Origin: CAZISM01 sp964541895
GTDB taxonomy: Bacteria > Zhuqueibacterota > Zhuqueibacteria > Residuimicrobiales > Residuimicrobiaceae
Assembly (NCBI GenBank): GCA_964541895.1
Contig: CAZISM010000022.1
Location: forward strand, 1-57,570
DNA length: 57,570 bases
Direction: 5' to 3'
The notes beneath the pieces were generated by a model, which saw only the letters and a list, made by a program, of their open reading frames with translations, did not search any database and was not told where the DNA came from. Positions within the stretch are counted from its first letter, which is position 1, and each line of letters begins with the position of its first letter. The position numbers were made by a program, and so were the translations under genes. Positions 1 through 8,011 of this stretch are shown piece by piece.

Positions 1-977
1 CCCAGCATCACTTTCGGATGACAGTACCATGCCTTCAGGCTGCCCTTGGGTTCAAAATTCATGCTCCGGATCCGCTCCAACAGCGCCAGGGCATACCCGA
101 TCGGAACGGCTGTGGAAGAATGTTCGATCCGGATCTGCGCCCCGCTCGCTTCAACAACGCCGTCGCCTGCCTGCAGGAGACGACAGCTGCCGTAGAGGAT
201 GTTCTTCTGCTCGTGCTCGTCCAGGAAATTGAATGCGCTTAACGCTTCCAGACTGGATGCCGCCAGCAGCGTACGATGCTCCTGCAGTACGTCCACGATC
301 GAGCGCACGCTCCTGATCGGCCTTGGGGACAGGAACAGGAGCGAAAGGCCGGTTAAGCGATTGCGCAGGGAGACATCCAGATCAGCGCATCGCGCCAGCA
401 CTCTTTCCAAAGCTTGCAGCAGCGTTTCATCGCCGTAATAACTCTCCAACTTGTCGCAGAGCCCACTCCAGTTCCGCCAGCCATTAAAGGCCGACAAGAC
501 TTCCAGATACGATAGTACCCCCCAGCAGAGCACGTTTTCATCAGCGGTGTGCACGGCGAAAAACGGCAGCGCCATGAGCATGAAAAACAGGCTTTCCATT
601 TCACCGGCATGGTTCATCAAAACGCCGCCACCATCCATCAAGCGAATAAAGTTATTGTTGCGCAAAAGCCGGTTCAGCCGCTGCAATAAATGGATTTTGG
701 CACTATCCTCCTGCGGGAAGGAGACGAGCGCGTTGAGCAGGATCGGCTTTAGCCTGTTCTGAATATGGACCAGAGCGGAAAATGAATCAGACAGGCTCTC
801 GTCTGGTACGGAGACAGGAAACAGCGAAGGATCGAACGAATGGTTTTCTTGTTTCGAGTGCACACCCCGGCCACGATCGACCGTGACAGTCGACTCCACA
901 AGCTGGCCGGAGCCGGCAACGATCCGGCCGGGAGCAATGGCATACAATGCCATCAGGAACAATAGGTTGCGATGCAT
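1..977 (-). CDS. Exported protein of unknown function, C-terminus beyond the window
   Basis: The frame is open for 325 codons from an ATG at 975-977 and runs off the left edge, so the C-terminus is not seen. Residues 1 to about 21 (MHRN followed by a hydrophobic stretch ending at Ala-Gly) look like a Sec signal peptide, so the product is probably exported. The remainder is rich in leucine and looks mostly alpha-helical, with a string of short helices and no motif that I recognise. No catalytic signature, repeat or membrane segment stands out after the signal. The gene is divergent from the GH36 enzyme at 1307, with 329 bases between the two starts. I assign no function. Codon use is like its neighbours and there is no frame break, so I take it as a real gene. 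Confidence 0.7.
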   Translation of the reverse strand, partial: MHRNLLFLMALYAIAPGRIVAGSGQLVESTVTVDRGRGVHSKQENHSFDPSLFPVSVPDESLSDSFSALVHIQNRLKPILLNALVSFPQEDSAKIHLLQRLNRLLRNNNFIRLMDGGGVLMNHAGEMESLFFMLMALPFFAVHTADENVLCWGVLSYLEVLSAFNGWRNWSGLCDKLESYYGDETLLQALERVLARCADLDVSLRNRLTGLSLLFLSPRPIRSVRSIVDVLQEHRTLLAASSLEALSAFNFLDEHEQKNILYGSCRLLQAGDGVVEASGAQIRIEHSSTAVPIGYALALLERIRSMNFEPKGSLKAWYCHPKVML

Positions 978-1306
978 AACAGCCTGGCCTTGTCAAAGGG
1001 TGTCTAATCCTGTGCTGCTTGACTACCCCTGTGAGAGGATAGTATGGCCGCTGTCGGTGCGCCAAGGTGGCCGATTACGCGAAATTTTTACTTTGCTTTC
1101 ATTCAGACACAATCACGGGGAAATAACGCCCCGGGTTATACCTGAAATATATCTGATTAAAGTCAATTTGTCAACAACGGTTTGTGCAATCCGGCAGCGG
1201 CACAGCCGATCACACCCGTTATCGCCTTCCGCTGTTTTCACTTGTTTTTTGATCTCCTGTCGATTAATTTAGCGAAACAGCCAACCTTTTACGAAACGAC
1301 CTCCCT
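978..1306. other. Divergent intergenic region
   Basis: This 329-base stretch separates two divergently transcribed genes and should hold both promoters. It is AT-richer than the genes around it, notably at about 1135-1180 and 1255-1300. I see no convincing -35/-10 pair, operator palindrome, RNA gene or repeat. The start of the gene at 1307 is not preceded by a purine-rich ribosome binding site. Confidence 0.4.
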
Positions 1307-3793
1307 ATGAATGCAAAATCTGTTACAATATCCTTCCTGCTCCTGACAGGTGCCCTGGTAGTGGCACAACCTGGAGAAACGTTGCGCCGACAACTGCCGC
1401 CGACGGCAACGGCACGAACCGCTTTGGTGCAAGCCCTGCAACATCAACCTTCGTCTGCATCGGTTTTTGCCATGGAACAATCTGAACAGATTCTCCTGGT
1501 TGATGCCAACCTGGCGGTATCGGCGGACCGCCAGAGTCCGGTCTGGAACGCCGTGTGGTCAGGCACTCCGGAGGTTGCCCTTTTGGCAGCGACATTAGCC
1601 GTGGAAATCGACAACAGGCTTTTAACGCTCGCGAAGGCTACAGCAACGATAAAACCGTTTCATGATCCCGTTGGTAGTGGCCAGGAACTGCAGCAGAAAT
1701 GGAAAACGGACGGAATAGAGGTGGTTCGTGAATTGCGCGTCTATGACCACATGAGAGCCATCACCATCGGCGGACGAATCATCAACGACAGCAGCCGGGA
1801 TATTACTTTGGGTACCATTCATAATATGGCGATCGACAGCAGCGGCCTGTGGCAACTGGGCGATGCAAAAGAAAAACCGGCGGCGATCTATACCCAAAAC
1901 CACGCTCTGCTGCGATCGCTGCCGTTTGCGGAAGCGGGCGTCACCGCACAGCCGGAACAACACTATGCAAGCCAGGGCGTGCTGGCACTGGCCGCCCGCC
2001 ATCCGTCCGCTGTGCTGGTTCTCGGCTTTGTTCGCGCTGATGATGCCAGTCCGGACATCAAAGCCACGTTCACCCTGGCCAAAGGCGGCACGCAGCTTTC
2101 AGCGACTTCCCGCTTTATCGGCCGTCTGTTAAAACCGAAACACTCTGTGGAATTGAATCGGTTGTATATCGCTTGCGGTCAGAATGTATTTCCGATGATG
2201 GAACAGTTCGGCCAGGCTATGGCCGATTTCAGCGCGCAGCCGGTGCATACCGGACCGACCGGTTTGTGGTGCTCCTGGTACGCGCATCGCATGGCGATGA
2301 CGGAAGACAAAGTACTTGCCAATGCAGAGGTGGCAGCGCGCTATTTCAAACCCCTGGGTCTGGAGTTCATGCAGCTGGATCACGGCTGGCAACGCGGCGA
2401 TATCACCGGCGATTGGACGGCCAACGAACGTTTTCCGCACGGACTGAAATGGCTGGCAGAACAACTGCGCCAACGCTATGGACTCAAACTCGGCGTATGG
2501 ATCGCACCGACCGATGTGGCTGCGACCAGCGAGCTTTATCAGAAATACGCCGATTGGATGCTCACGGATGTGAAAGGAAAACCCAAAGTAAACTGGAAAT
2601 GGTACTGGAAACCCAACCCCGACTGTTTTGAGCTGGATGCGACCCATCCAGCAGCGTCCGAGTTCATTAAAGACACTTTTCGTGATCTCACTCGACAAGG
2701 CGTCAGCTACTATAAAATCGATTTCATTGCCGCTGCCGGCGGCGAGCATTTCGTTCAGTGCGACCCCTATTCCACGCGCGGCTGGACCCCGCTGCAGCGG
2801 GCGATGCAGGCGATCAGAGCCGGAGCGGGCGAAAACGCGTGGATCCGCTATTGTCAGACGCCGCCGGTCCTGAGCGCCGGTCTGGCCAACAGCGTCATCG
2901 GCGGCGACGACACCCTGGACGCCGGTGTCCCGGGCCGATTTGATGTGCTGCGGGCAAACGCCGGCCACCTCGCATCAGGGTGGTGGCTGAATGACCGTCC
3001 CTATCATCGTGAGGTGTGTGACATGAGCGTGCGCATGCAGGCCGGCATTGAAGAAGCCCGTGTGCGGGCGGCTATTATGACGCTCGCCAACTGCTCGATC
3101 TCATGGAGCGATGAACTGTCCTTCCTGCCGCCCTCCCGCATTCGACTCATGCAACAGTGCATGCCGCCGGGCAACCCGGCCATGCGGCCGCTGGATCTGT
3201 TCGAACGCGACATTCCTTCGATCTGGCATATACACCTGGCCAACGCCATCGAGACATGGGAAGTGGTGGGATTTTTCAATTTTAATGCATCACCGGAACA
3301 ACGAACTGTACGCTTTGAACAACTCGGCCTCGATAGCCAGGCCGAATATGTTGCCTTTGAATTCTGGCAGGAAAACTATCTCGGCAGCTTCAAGAACGGC
3401 CTGGAGGTGCTGTTGCCGCCGGAATCATCGCGTATAGTGGCTATCCGCCGCAAGCTGGAACGGCCGCAGCTGGTCGGCACGGACATGCACCTCTTGCAGG
3501 GCTGGCATGAGATTCGTGAAATGGAATGGCATGCGGAGAAAAACGTGTTGTCAGGCATACATCACCGTGCTCCGGGCCTGGCCGGTAAGGCGTTTTTTTA
3601 TCTGCCGGAAGGTTGGACGCCAAAATTTGACTTTCCGCTGTCGCCGTCCTCGGCACGCCTGACACATGTGGAGGGACCGATCTGGATGCAGGAAATTTCT
3701 TTCAGCGAGGCAGATTGCACTTGGACCATTCCCTTCGAGGCTTTAAAACCACCGGCACAAAAAGAGCCGATTCAGCCGGGAACAAACCAATAA
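1307..3793 (+). CDS. GH36-type alpha-galactosidase (clan GH-D), exported
   Basis: Predicted exported retaining glycosidase that would release terminal alpha-galactose or a similar alpha-linked sugar. Residues 1 to about 22 form a signal peptide. An N-terminal beta-sandwich region (to about 300) is followed by the TIM-barrel domain, which starts with GLWCSWYAHR (about 319) and continues with the aspartate-containing QLDHGW (about 357) and LGVWIAP strands. The YYKIDF strand places the likely nucleophile at Asp472, the position of the K-x-D nucleophile in GH36/GH27. A candidate acid/base is Asp563 in WWLND, which I infer from alignment by eye. The C-terminal part is beta-rich. The length of 828 is in the range of large GH36 enzymes. 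No Shine-Dalgarno sequence precedes the ATG, but the signal peptide supports this start. It is convergent with the sialidase-like gene at 3978. A GH31-like or isomaltodextranase-like specificity cannot be excluded. Confidence 0.85.
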   Translation: MNAKSVTISFLLLTGALVVAQPGETLRRQLPPTATARTALVQALQHQPSSASVFAMEQSEQILLVDANLAVSADRQSPVWNAVWSGTPEVALLAATLAVEIDNRLLTLAKATATIKPFHDPVGSGQELQQKWKTDGIEVVRELRVYDHMRAITIGGRIINDSSRDITLGTIHNMAIDSSGLWQLGDAKEKPAAIYTQNHALLRSLPFAEAGVTAQPEQHYASQGVLALAARHPSAVLVLGFVRADDASPDIKATFTLAKGGTQLSATSRFIGRLLKPKHSVELNRLYIACGQNVFPMMEQFGQAMADFSAQPVHTGPTGLWCSWYAHRMAMTEDKVLANAEVAARYFKPLGLEFMQLDHGWQRGDITGDWTANERFPHGLKWLAEQLRQRYGLKLGVWIAPTDVAATSELYQKYADWMLTDVKGKPKVNWKWYWKPNPDCFELDATHPAASEFIKDTFRDLTRQGVSYYKIDFIAAAGGEHFVQCDPYSTRGWTPLQRAMQAIRAGAGENAWIRYCQTPPVLSAGLANSVIGGDDTLDAGVPGRFDVLRANAGHLASGWWLNDRPYHREVCDMSVRMQAGIEEARVRAAIMTLANCSISWSDELSFLPPSRIRLMQQCMPPGNPAMRPLDLFERDIPSIWHIHLANAIETWEVVGFFNFNASPEQRTVRFEQLGLDSQAEYVAFEFWQENYLGSFKNGLEVLLPPESSRIVAIRRKLERPQLVGTDMHLLQGWHEIREMEWHAEKNVLSGIHHRAPGLAGKAFFYLPEGWTPKFDFPLSPSSARLTHVEGPIWMQEISFSEADCTWTIPFEALKPPAQKEPIQPGTNQ

Positions 3794-3800
3794 AGCTTAA

Positions 3801-3930
3801 AGACGGTCGTAAACAAGGGACCCCGGATGTTGCCGCGCTTTTTGCGGCAACTCCGGGTGTCCCGCTGACAAATAGGTCGATAAATCCGTATGCAAACATG
3901 CGGGGTTCCTGATGGTTTTGCCGCAGCCTC
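3801..3930 (+). repeat. Palindromic intergenic element, copy 1 (type copy)
   Basis: This copy shows the hairpin best. The left arm at 3817-3836 pairs with the right arm at 3844-3863 around a 7-base loop (gcttttt). It is built from GGGAC/GTCCC, CCCGGA/TCCGGG and GTTGCCGC/GCGGCAAC, giving 19 paired bases with only two single T bulges. The outer ends (ggtcgtaaac near 3805 and ttttgccgcagcctc at 3916-3930) resemble the degenerate terminal inverted repeats seen in copies 2 to 4. It lies between the convergent genes ending at 3793 and 3978. It could act as a bidirectional transcription-end structure, but no T-run follows the stem. Confidence 0.8.
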
Positions 3931-3977
3931 TTCAAGTCCAACATTTTTTGACCAGAAGGGCAGCTAGGATGGTGCCA

Positions 3978-5048
3978 TCATAATTCCGGCGGTTGGCCGA
4001 TGATGGCATACTCGTCGAATACCGCGTGCATGATCGTGGTTCGGCTGTTGGTCGTATAGATGATGTGGATTTTGCCGTCCCGGGTCTGTATGGCATAGGG
4101 ATAGGCAAATTCATTGTCCCCGCCGCCGATGTGGCGCTTGTAGGGATAGCTTTTATCGCTATCTGTGGAAATCGTCACCGTCAGCGGCGTACGATCGTTC
4201 ATATTGTCATTGTACACCAGCAGCAGATGGCCGTTTTTCAGTTTGATAAAATCGACGGCCGAATTGGGGTTTTTAAAAGAGGTCTCCACCGCTTCCGACC
4301 AGGTGTGGCCGCCATCGCGGGATTCGGAACGCAGCGTATAGCCACGATCGGTTGGTAAAAAATCACCGCCGCGACGGATATAGGCGACCAGGTAGGTTTC
4401 GGTAAGCTGAACGACCTGCGCCTGCAGATTGCCCATCGCCGAGGTGATGCGCCGGCTCTCTTTCCATTCTCTGGTTTTGGGATTATAGCGCATAAAGTAG
4501 GAACTCGTGGTGGCGATGGTTTTCTCCCGGTCCTGTCCGGTTTCATGATACATGGGCAACAGGTAATCGCCGTTGAACAGGACGATGGGCTGGCCGCGCA
4601 CCATGGTTCCTTCTTCAAAGTTGAGCATGAAAGAATCCGACCAGGTCAGGGCGCCGTCATCAGAGATCTTGACCTTGACGCGAGCGTTGGACCAGGTCTC
4701 GCCATAACGGTTGACATAAAAGAGCCAGACCCGACCGCCAGGCGCTTGCCAGACCACGGGATTGCCCTCGCCACGGTCCGGGGTGTCGGCGATAACCTTG
4801 GGCTCGGACCACTGCGTATCGCCCGGCTTGAGGCGGGCGCCGTAAACGGCCGTGTCATCGCCATACTCACCGGACCCGCCATAATAGGCCAGATAGAGAT
4901 CGCCGTTGTCCAGCTGGGTGATGGACGCCGGGTGTTTGTAGCGCCCGGGATGCTCAGGCCCGAATACGCGATAGGTCTCGATATTATAGCTGTCCGCTGC
5001 GCTCAGGGAGAGCCACAGACCCAATACAATCAGGATTACACGCTTCAT
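3978..5048 (-). CDS. Sialidase-superfamily (BNR/Asp-box) exported protein
   Basis: Predicted six-bladed propeller of the exo-alpha-sialidase superfamily, 356 residues. I chose the ATG at 5046-5048 because GGAG lies 7 bases upstream and it begins a clean signal peptide (MKRVILIVLG). An ATG 33 bases upstream in the same frame has no such support. The first strand HPASITQLDNGDLYLAYYGG is typical of this superfamily. One perfect Asp-box, SRDGGHTW, and one degenerate box (SDDGALTW) are visible. The YRIP motif of classical GH33 enzymes is missing, so true sialidase activity is uncertain; related proteins act on other sugars or are uncharacterised. The start is 7 bases beyond the stop of the rho-like gene, so it is the last gene of a three-gene minus-strand operon. 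A palindromic repeat follows the gene. Confidence 0.8.
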   Translation of the reverse strand: MKRVILIVLGLWLSLSAADSYNIETYRVFGPEHPGRYKHPASITQLDNGDLYLAYYGGSGEYGDDTAVYGARLKPGDTQWSEPKVIADTPDRGEGNPVVWQAPGGRVWLFYVNRYGETWSNARVKVKISDDGALTWSDSFMLNFEEGTMVRGQPIVLFNGDYLLPMYHETGQDREKTIATTSSYFMRYNPKTREWKESRRITSAMGNLQAQVVQLTETYLVAYIRRGGDFLPTDRGYTLRSESRDGGHTWSEAVETSFKNPNSAVDFIKLKNGHLLLVYNDNMNDRTPLTVTISTDSDKSYPYKRHIGGGDNEFAYPYAIQTRDGKIHIIYTTNSRTTIMHAVFDEYAIIGQPPEL

Positions 5049-5055
5049 ACTCTCC

Positions 5056-6015
5056 TCAGTATTGAATATCCTTAAAAGCATTCAGCAGATCGCCGTTTTT
5101 GGGATATTTCTGCAAAAGCTCGATCAGCTTTTTCATCGCCTCTACAGGTTCCATGGCTGCCAGGCCTCGACGCAGCTTTTCAAAACCTCTGAACTCTTCC
5201 GGCTCAAACAGCAGCTCGGCGCGCCGCGTACTGCTCAGCGAGATATCGATGGCCGGAAAAATCCGGATGTTGGCCAGATCCCGGGACAGGGTCAACTCCA
5301 TGTTGCCGGTACCTTTGAATTCTTCATAAATGACCTCATCCATACGGCTGCCGGTATCGACCAGAATCGTCGCAATGATGGATATGGAGCCCAGCTCTTC
5401 CACGTTGCGCGCTGCACCAAAAATACGGCGGGGTGCTTCCAGAGCACCGGCTTCGACGCCACCGGATAGCGTTCGCCCTTTACCGCGATGTTGTGCGTTG
5501 TGCACTCTCGCCAGACGCGTCAGCGAGTCCAGCAGGATCATCACGTGTTGCCCGGCAGCGGCCTCTTTGAACGCCTGCGCCAGTACGGTATCGACCATCT
5601 TGATATGATTTTCCTGGCTGTGATCCATGGACGAAGAATAAACCTTGGCTGTCACATTGCGCGTAAAATCGGTCACCTCTTCGGGACGCTCGTCGACCAG
5701 CACGCAGTAGACCTTCATCTCCGGATAGCCGTTGACAACCGCATGACAGATATTTTTTAAAAAGGTCGTTTTGCCCGAGCCGGCAGATGCCACCACCAGC
5801 GCCCGTTGGCCCATGCCGATGGGACAAATGAGATCCATGGCGCGCGCAGACAAATCATCGCTGCCTTTTTCAAGTATGATACGCGGCTGCGGATTTATGG
5901 CTGTGCCGGCGAGAAACTTTTTTTCGTCCGCAGAAACGACGCGGCGTGCGGTAGATACGGCTCCATGCTGCGATCGCGATGGTCTGTGGTGTGAAAATGT
6001 TTTTCTGGAATTCAT
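5056..6015 (-). CDS. Rho-type ATP-dependent helicase lacking the N-terminal RNA-binding domain
   Basis: The sequence is unmistakably the motor domain of transcription termination factor Rho. It has a Walker A region ASAGSGKT (residues 76-83), VLVDERPEEVTD (105-116) with the catalytic glutamate, LLDSLTRLAR (161-170), the LSGGVEAGALEAPRR/FGAARNVEELGS stretch, DTGSRMDEVIYEEFKGTGNME, and the arginine finger in SSTRRAELL. It is 319 residues long, against about 420 for E. coli Rho. It begins about where E. coli residue 140 would be, so the cold-shock-like primary RNA-binding domain is absent. Walker A reads SAGSGKT instead of the usual PPKAGKT, and the R-loop Lys is Arg. The short N-terminus is not a frameshift: the start ATG overlaps the stop of the DinB-like gene (ATGA). 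It is probably a second, divergent Rho beside a full-length one elsewhere, but the window cannot show that. Confidence 0.85.
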   Translation of the reverse strand: MNSRKTFSHHRPSRSQHGAVSTARRVVSADEKKFLAGTAINPQPRIILEKGSDDLSARAMDLICPIGMGQRALVVASAGSGKTTFLKNICHAVVNGYPEMKVYCVLVDERPEEVTDFTRNVTAKVYSSSMDHSQENHIKMVDTVLAQAFKEAAAGQHVMILLDSLTRLARVHNAQHRGKGRTLSGGVEAGALEAPRRIFGAARNVEELGSISIIATILVDTGSRMDEVIYEEFKGTGNMELTLSRDLANIRIFPAIDISLSSTRRAELLFEPEEFRGFEKLRRGLAAMEPVEAMKKLIELLQKYPKNGDLLNAFKDIQY

Positions 6016-6524
6016 CTCGTGTGCTCATTTAGATTAGTACGGATTTCTTGAATCCGTTTTATATGATGGACGACATGGTTGGCCTGAATCTGGATGGCCG
6101 CTCCCACCGGCACCAGCTCAACAGCACCGTCCGATTTGCGGAATTGAGCGTGCATGGACCAGGCTGCCGGTATTTTGTCCAATATCTGCATGATATGGGC
6201 GCGGTTTGCTTTAAAAAGCGCCAGCGACACGTCCATGGCACGATCGGCGTATAGCCAGTCACGCGCCCATTCGACCTGCGGTTTCGCCCAATACCAGGCC
6301 AGGTTGAACTCACCTTCCTGGTTGCCCAGCGCCATTTTAATGTACATGTCCCAGATATCATCTCCGTCCACGATGTGGTGGACGATCTCTCGGATCGTCC
6401 AGCCGCCTTGAGCCGGCGCAGCGTCCAGCTCGGAATCGGACAAGCCGTGCAGAGCTTGTTCGAGCAGATCGGGTCCCTGTTTATATAAATCCAGGAGTCC
6501 TTGCTGATCATCAGGAGGATTCAT
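6012..6524 (-). CDS. DinB-family four-helix metal-binding protein
   Basis: Protein of 170 residues with the pattern of the DinB/YfiT superfamily, four-helix bundles that use three histidines to bind a metal and often act as thiol transferases or are uncharacterised. The motif GGWTIREIVHHIVDGDD (about residues 40-56) carries the first histidines, and HVVHHIKRIQEIR near the C-terminus carries the third. There is no signal peptide, so it is cytoplasmic. GGGAAAGG lies upstream of the ATG. Its stop overlaps the start of the Rho-like gene by four bases, which suggests translational coupling. It heads the operon DinB-like, Rho-like, sialidase-like. The functional link to Rho is unknown. Confidence 0.8.
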   Translation of the reverse strand: MNPPDDQQGLLDLYKQGPDLLEQALHGLSDSELDAAPAQGGWTIREIVHHIVDGDDIWDMYIKMALGNQEGEFNLAWYWAKPQVEWARDWLYADRAMDVSLALFKANRAHIMQILDKIPAAWSMHAQFRKSDGAVELVPVGAAIQIQANHVVHHIKRIQEIRTNLNEHTR

Positions 6525-6575
6525 GTTACCTTTCCCTGATCCGGATAAACCGGAACAAAATGTAAGACACCTTTA

Positions 6576-6719
6576 GAGTTTGTCGCAAAACTGGAAAGCC
6601 CGGATGTTGCCGCGCTTTTTGCGGCAAATCCGGGTGTCCTGTTAGCCATTTTTAACCAATTATGGAACACCCGGGCTTGTGCACAAACCCTGGCCCGTCG
6701 CGTAGCGACGGCCGAAGGC
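6576..6719 (+). repeat. Palindromic intergenic element, copy 2, running into the assembly gap
   Basis: The left terminal repeat GAGTTTGTCGCAAAA is at 6576-6590. The main hairpin (CCCGGA, GTTGCCGC, loop, GCGGCAAa, TCCGGG) is at about 6599-6634. A second module follows with ACACCCGG at 6667-6674, which is the exact reverse complement of CCGGGTGT at 6630-6637, so the two hairpins compete for the same bases. After it comes a GC-rich segment containing GTCGCGTAGCGAC. The right end is not seen because the N-run begins at 6720. Confidence 0.8.
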
Positions 6720-6819
6720 NNNNNNNNNNNNNNNNNNNNNNNNNNNNNNNNNNNNNNNNNNNNNNNNNNNNNNNNNNNNNNNNNNNNNNNNNNNNNNNNN
6801 NNNNNNNNNNNNNNNNNNN
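6720..6819. other. Assembly gap (100 N)
   Basis: Exactly 100 undetermined bases, the usual placeholder for a scaffold gap of unknown size. Both sides carry the same 55-base sequence (6665-6719 and 6820-6874), so the assembler probably broke in a repeat. Genes may be missing here, and the true distance between the DinB-like gene and the membrane protein gene at 6941 is unknown. Confidence 0.97.
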
Positions 6820-6874
6820 GAACACCCGGGCTTGTGCACAAACCCTGGCCCGTCGCGTAGCGACGGCCGAAGGC
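6820..6874 (+). repeat. Perfect 55-bp direct repeat flanking the gap
   Basis: This segment is identical base for base to 6665-6719. It begins with the GAACACCCGGG module of the palindromic element and ends with a GTCGCGTAGCGAC palindrome followed by GGCCGAAGGC. After it (6875-6940) nothing resembling the element's right end is seen. Either the element is tandemly repeated or two copies bracket unsequenced DNA. Confidence 0.9.
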
Positions 6875-6940
6875 TACAACCAAATTATAAGCCATTCTTT
6901 TTGAAGCCGGCATGCTTGCTCCGGTTTTTCCCGGACCTCG

Positions 6941-7471
6941 CTACCGGTTCAAAAACGCTTCAAGACGGAGTTTCCACTCCATAACAATCGCCTTGTCCGA
7001 AGCGCCTTTGAAAAAACGGCCGGGCGCGAACAAGGGGTATGATTCACCATTTTTCAGCGTCAAGATGAGGTAATAGTATCCCACAAAATTGGATCGTTTG
7101 CCCAGGTAGCCGATGCGCACGTCGACGATTTCATCAAACAGAATGATTCTTTTTTTTATGCCGAAACGAGTGCTGTCGGAAATCATGATACGCCGCATCC
7201 CGCTATCAACCTGCACCGTCTGCCGACCGCTGACGATAAAGCCGGCCAGGCCAAGCACAAAAAGCAGAACCCCGAGCCCAAATCCAGCCGCGCTGTTGGA
7301 CGCCCAGGCGCCGAAATCACGAAATCCGACGAGCAGGACTAATCCGACCAGCATACATCCCAGCGCCAAAGCGGTCTGCCGGCTGGAATTATTTTGCGAT
7401 GTCCATAGATTGAAATCTATTTGGTTATAACTCACAGCACGACCTTGGCGAATGAAGGTTCCATTCAGCAT
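6941..7471 (-). CDS. Small two-helix membrane protein with a PH-like C-terminal domain
   Basis: Protein of 176 residues. Two hydrophobic segments at about residues 34-50 and 63-83 form a membrane hairpin. The C-terminal half (VQVDSGMRRIMISDS, IILFDEIVDVRIG, YYLILTLKNGESYPLF) alternates short beta-strands in the manner of bacterial PH-like or YcxB-type domains. I do not recognise a specific family. The ATG has no clear ribosome binding site, and a GTG at codon 13 is an alternative. The nearest neighbour on the same strand is the DinB-like operon, but the assembly gap lies between, so an operon link cannot be judged. Confidence 0.6.
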   Translation of the reverse strand: MLNGTFIRQGRAVSYNQIDFNLWTSQNNSSRQTALALGCMLVGLVLLVGFRDFGAWASNSAAGFGLGVLLFVLGLAGFIVSGRQTVQVDSGMRRIMISDSTRFGIKKRIILFDEIVDVRIGYLGKRSNFVGYYYLILTLKNGESYPLFAPGRFFKGASDKAIVMEWKLRLEAFLNR

Positions 7472-8011
7472 TCACATCATAGCATGCATTAGCTGCAAAA
7501 TCAGAGCGGGAAGATATGCCATTAAGATAAGCAATTTCAAGCCAATACCAAGCTGTTTTTTCCAACCTCGGATCAGGGGGATGCGGGAAGTCGAAAGCGA
7601 TTTTCAACTTTTCCGGATCAGAATAAATCCTAGCCCTTCCTGCACGGAACGACCGATAACAAATTCTGTTTCATTCGTGCGCGATTCCGCCGGATCCAGA
7701 GACTTGGAGTTTGTCGCTAAAAATCTTTGAACCCGGGTGTTCTATAACCGGTTGATAATGCGAGGCGGAGCACCCGGAGTTGCCGCAAAAAGCTCGGCAA
7801 CATCCGGGGTCCCTTGTTTTGCGACACCCTCTTGATCTGTCAGGCGAACAAAATTCTCTGCTTGCATTATTGGCGGATTTGGAGTATACTTTATTTCTCC
7901 AGTTCGAACAGGCGAGGATTTCGCGCCGGTACATGGATTGAACAAATTATCCTCAAGAAACCAGCGTGCATGCCCAAGCCCCTAAAAAGTAATATACTGA
8001 CAAAGGAAAGC
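7472..8011. other. Divergent intergenic region carrying a repeat element
   Basis: This 540-base stretch lies between two divergent starts. The part 7472-7700 shows no convincing gene; the open frames there are short and lack ribosome binding sites. Positions 7707-7831 are copy 3 of the palindromic element. From 7832 to 8011 the sequence is AT-richer and should contain the promoter of the transporter gene, although no single -35/-10 pair stands out. Confidence 0.5.
7707..7831 (-). repeat. Palindromic intergenic element, copy 3 (minus orientation, both ends visible)
   Basis: This copy shows both terminal inverted repeats: GAGTTTGTCGCTAAAA at 7707-7722, and the complement of GAGGGTGTCGCAAAA at 7817-7831. 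The ends agree at 13 to 14 of 16 positions and enclose 125 bp. The hairpin core is on the minus strand at about 7771-7813. The second module CCGGGTGT at 7733-7740 can pair with CACCCGG at 7771-7777. Short terminal repeats with no coding capacity fit a miniature transposable element. Confidence 0.75.

Noticed and set aside
5056..6015. Possibility that the short Rho is a frameshifted full-length gene
   Set aside because: The DNA upstream is fully occupied by an intact DinB-like gene whose stop overlaps the Rho start, and no cold-shock-domain sequence is readable in other frames.
6521..6913. Open frames passing through the N-run
   Set aside because: They exist only because undetermined codons are not counted as stops; their visible parts translate repeat DNA.
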